In this document: piece by piece, positions 61,041-62,000 of the stretch | Position numbering within the stretch: the stretch's first letter is position 1 | How the letters are laid out: every line of letters starts with the position of its first letter | DNA from: Nematostella vectensis | Lineage: Eukaryota > Cnidaria > Anthozoa > Actiniaria > Edwardsiidae | Reading direction: 5' to 3' | DNA: 62,000 nucleotides | NCBI RefSeq assembly: GCF_932526225.1 | Contig: NC_064047.1 | Span: 14,080,121-14,142,120, forward strand | Translations under genes and position numbers: made by a program | The notes under the pieces: model-generated | Database searches by the model: none | What the model was told of the DNA's origin: nothing | The model's input: the letters and a program-made list of their open reading frames with translations, nothing else

Positions 61041-61249
61041 ACGACTTTCACTTAAATCGGAAGATTCAACCGAATAGTTCAACATTCACGACTCGCGATC
61101 CGTGTGCTTGATTCGTAGACACGGAATCTTGACAGCCGTGTCAACGGCCTTTCAAATTCTTTTTAACGTCCTTTTTTACCGCGTGCCCACGGCTTTTCCT
61201 TCCGTGGCCACAGGAAAAAAAATCGGTGTCAACGGAAAAAAGTAACGTG
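61041..61249. other. Non-coding, inside outer element
   Basis: Low-complexity sequence with repeated CCGTG/CCACGG words and A runs leading into the right outer inverted repeat. No gene. Confidence 0.4.
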
Positions 61250-61342
61250 GTCACGGAAAAAAAATCCGTTTAAACAGCGTGTGCCCGTGCACGTGCCCAC
61301 GAGTTTGAAAACCTTAGTGTACGTTTTCCCGTGGACGGTCAC
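61250..61342. repeat. Outer inverted repeat, right arm
   Basis: Complement of 43289-43385 (AAAAAAAATCCGTTTAA, then ACCTTAGTGTACGTTTTCCC and GTGGACGGTCAC). Confidence 0.6.
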
Positions 61343-62000
61343 GATGTCCTTTTTTTATATGAACCCGACAAAGCCCGTTTGCAATACATCATCTTATGAA
61401 CCGAATACAAGTAGGACGGTGGTAGGGTTCCTTCTCTGGCAGACAATACTTGTTACTTTTTCCTCCCCCTTCCACCAAATATGTAATTACGCATATCTTC
61501 TGATAAAAGGATCGGATGGACAAATAAAAAATAGTTTGTTAGCCCCTTTCATTGCAACACGTAAGGTGAACCCGTTAAATTTTGCTGTTTGGTGCAGGGA
61601 AATGTTTTCAAACTAACTAGAATTGTCTTCGGACAATACTAGCTGTAAAGGTTATTAAAATCGAGCAATTTACTAACTAGATTTGTCCTTGGACAATACT
61701 AGAAGTAAAGGTTATTAAAATCGAGCAATTTAGAAGAATTTCTGATATCTTGGCAAATTTATTTTTCTAGTAATTCTGTTATTTGCCTACTGTTGAATTG
61801 CCTCAGATATTAATTAATACAAAAGCAGGGAGTTTTGTATCATTACTGTTAATCATCTCAATAGTTTTATGATTCTTTTTGCTTTTTTACCTATAAAGAA
61901 TTTCGCAGATAATTCTTTTCACCCTTGTTGTGACTGTAATTACATTCCCGAAAGGCTCCATTGAAGCTCCATTTAAGGGTTGTGAGTAAGAGATTAATGT
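61343..62000. other. Right flank, no gene recognised
   Basis: AT-rich. Two direct copies of about 60 bp (ACTAACTAGAATTGTCTTCG at 61612, ACTAACTAGATTTGTCCTTG at 61671; both followed by AAAGGTTATTAAAATCGAGC). No coding exon supported. Confidence 0.4.

Overview
The window is animal nuclear DNA, most likely from a cnidarian and probably an anthozoan. Genes are split by GT/AG introns. The host genes are animal types: a mucin-like EGF membrane protein, ribosomal protein RPL24, a TRIM protein and a TLDc exon. The Polinton proteins resemble those I associate with cnidarian genomes. The species cannot be fixed from sequence alone.

Layout: 1-9.2 kb holds the last five exons of an EGF-domain membrane protein (+) whose introns are filled with minisatellites and small transposons. 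9.9-11.0 kb is a 58-bp tandem array. RPL24 (-) runs from 35.33 kb to 11.49 kb. Its last intron is 18.7 kb long and consists almost wholly of a 53-bp tandem array (about 12.09-29.83 kb). Its previous intron holds an LTR-bounded Ty3-type retrotransposon (30,663-34,454) with 5-bp target duplications and an in-frame deletion of most of its integrase. A TRIM gene lies at 37.9-39.3 kb, a 32-bp array at 40.4-42.1 kb and a TLDc exon at 42.9-43.1 kb.

The main item is a complete-looking Polinton/Maverick (adintovirus-like element), 44,237-60,623. It has about 0.4-kb terminal inverted repeats, a CTAGT target duplication, and an uninterrupted copy of the target next to it in a 202-bp satellite. It encodes protein-primed DNA polymerase B, a DDE integrase, a packaging ATPase, a double-jelly-roll major capsid protein, a probable minor capsid protein and several membrane proteins. 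It also carries less usual cargo: a TFIIB-like transcription factor, a giant-virus-style ankyrin protein and a zinc-repeat protein. I found no adenain-type maturation protease.

Every Polinton gene has a YTTAAARR-type octamer close upstream of its start codon, typically 18-27 nt. Four genes (TFIIB, ankyrin, zinc-repeat, PolB) share an extended version, GAAAAGTG followed by TTAAAGAC. The structural genes have the core without that extension. Together with the element's own TFIIB, this looks like a self-contained, virus-like transcription programme with two promoter classes. It is the most interesting system in the window.
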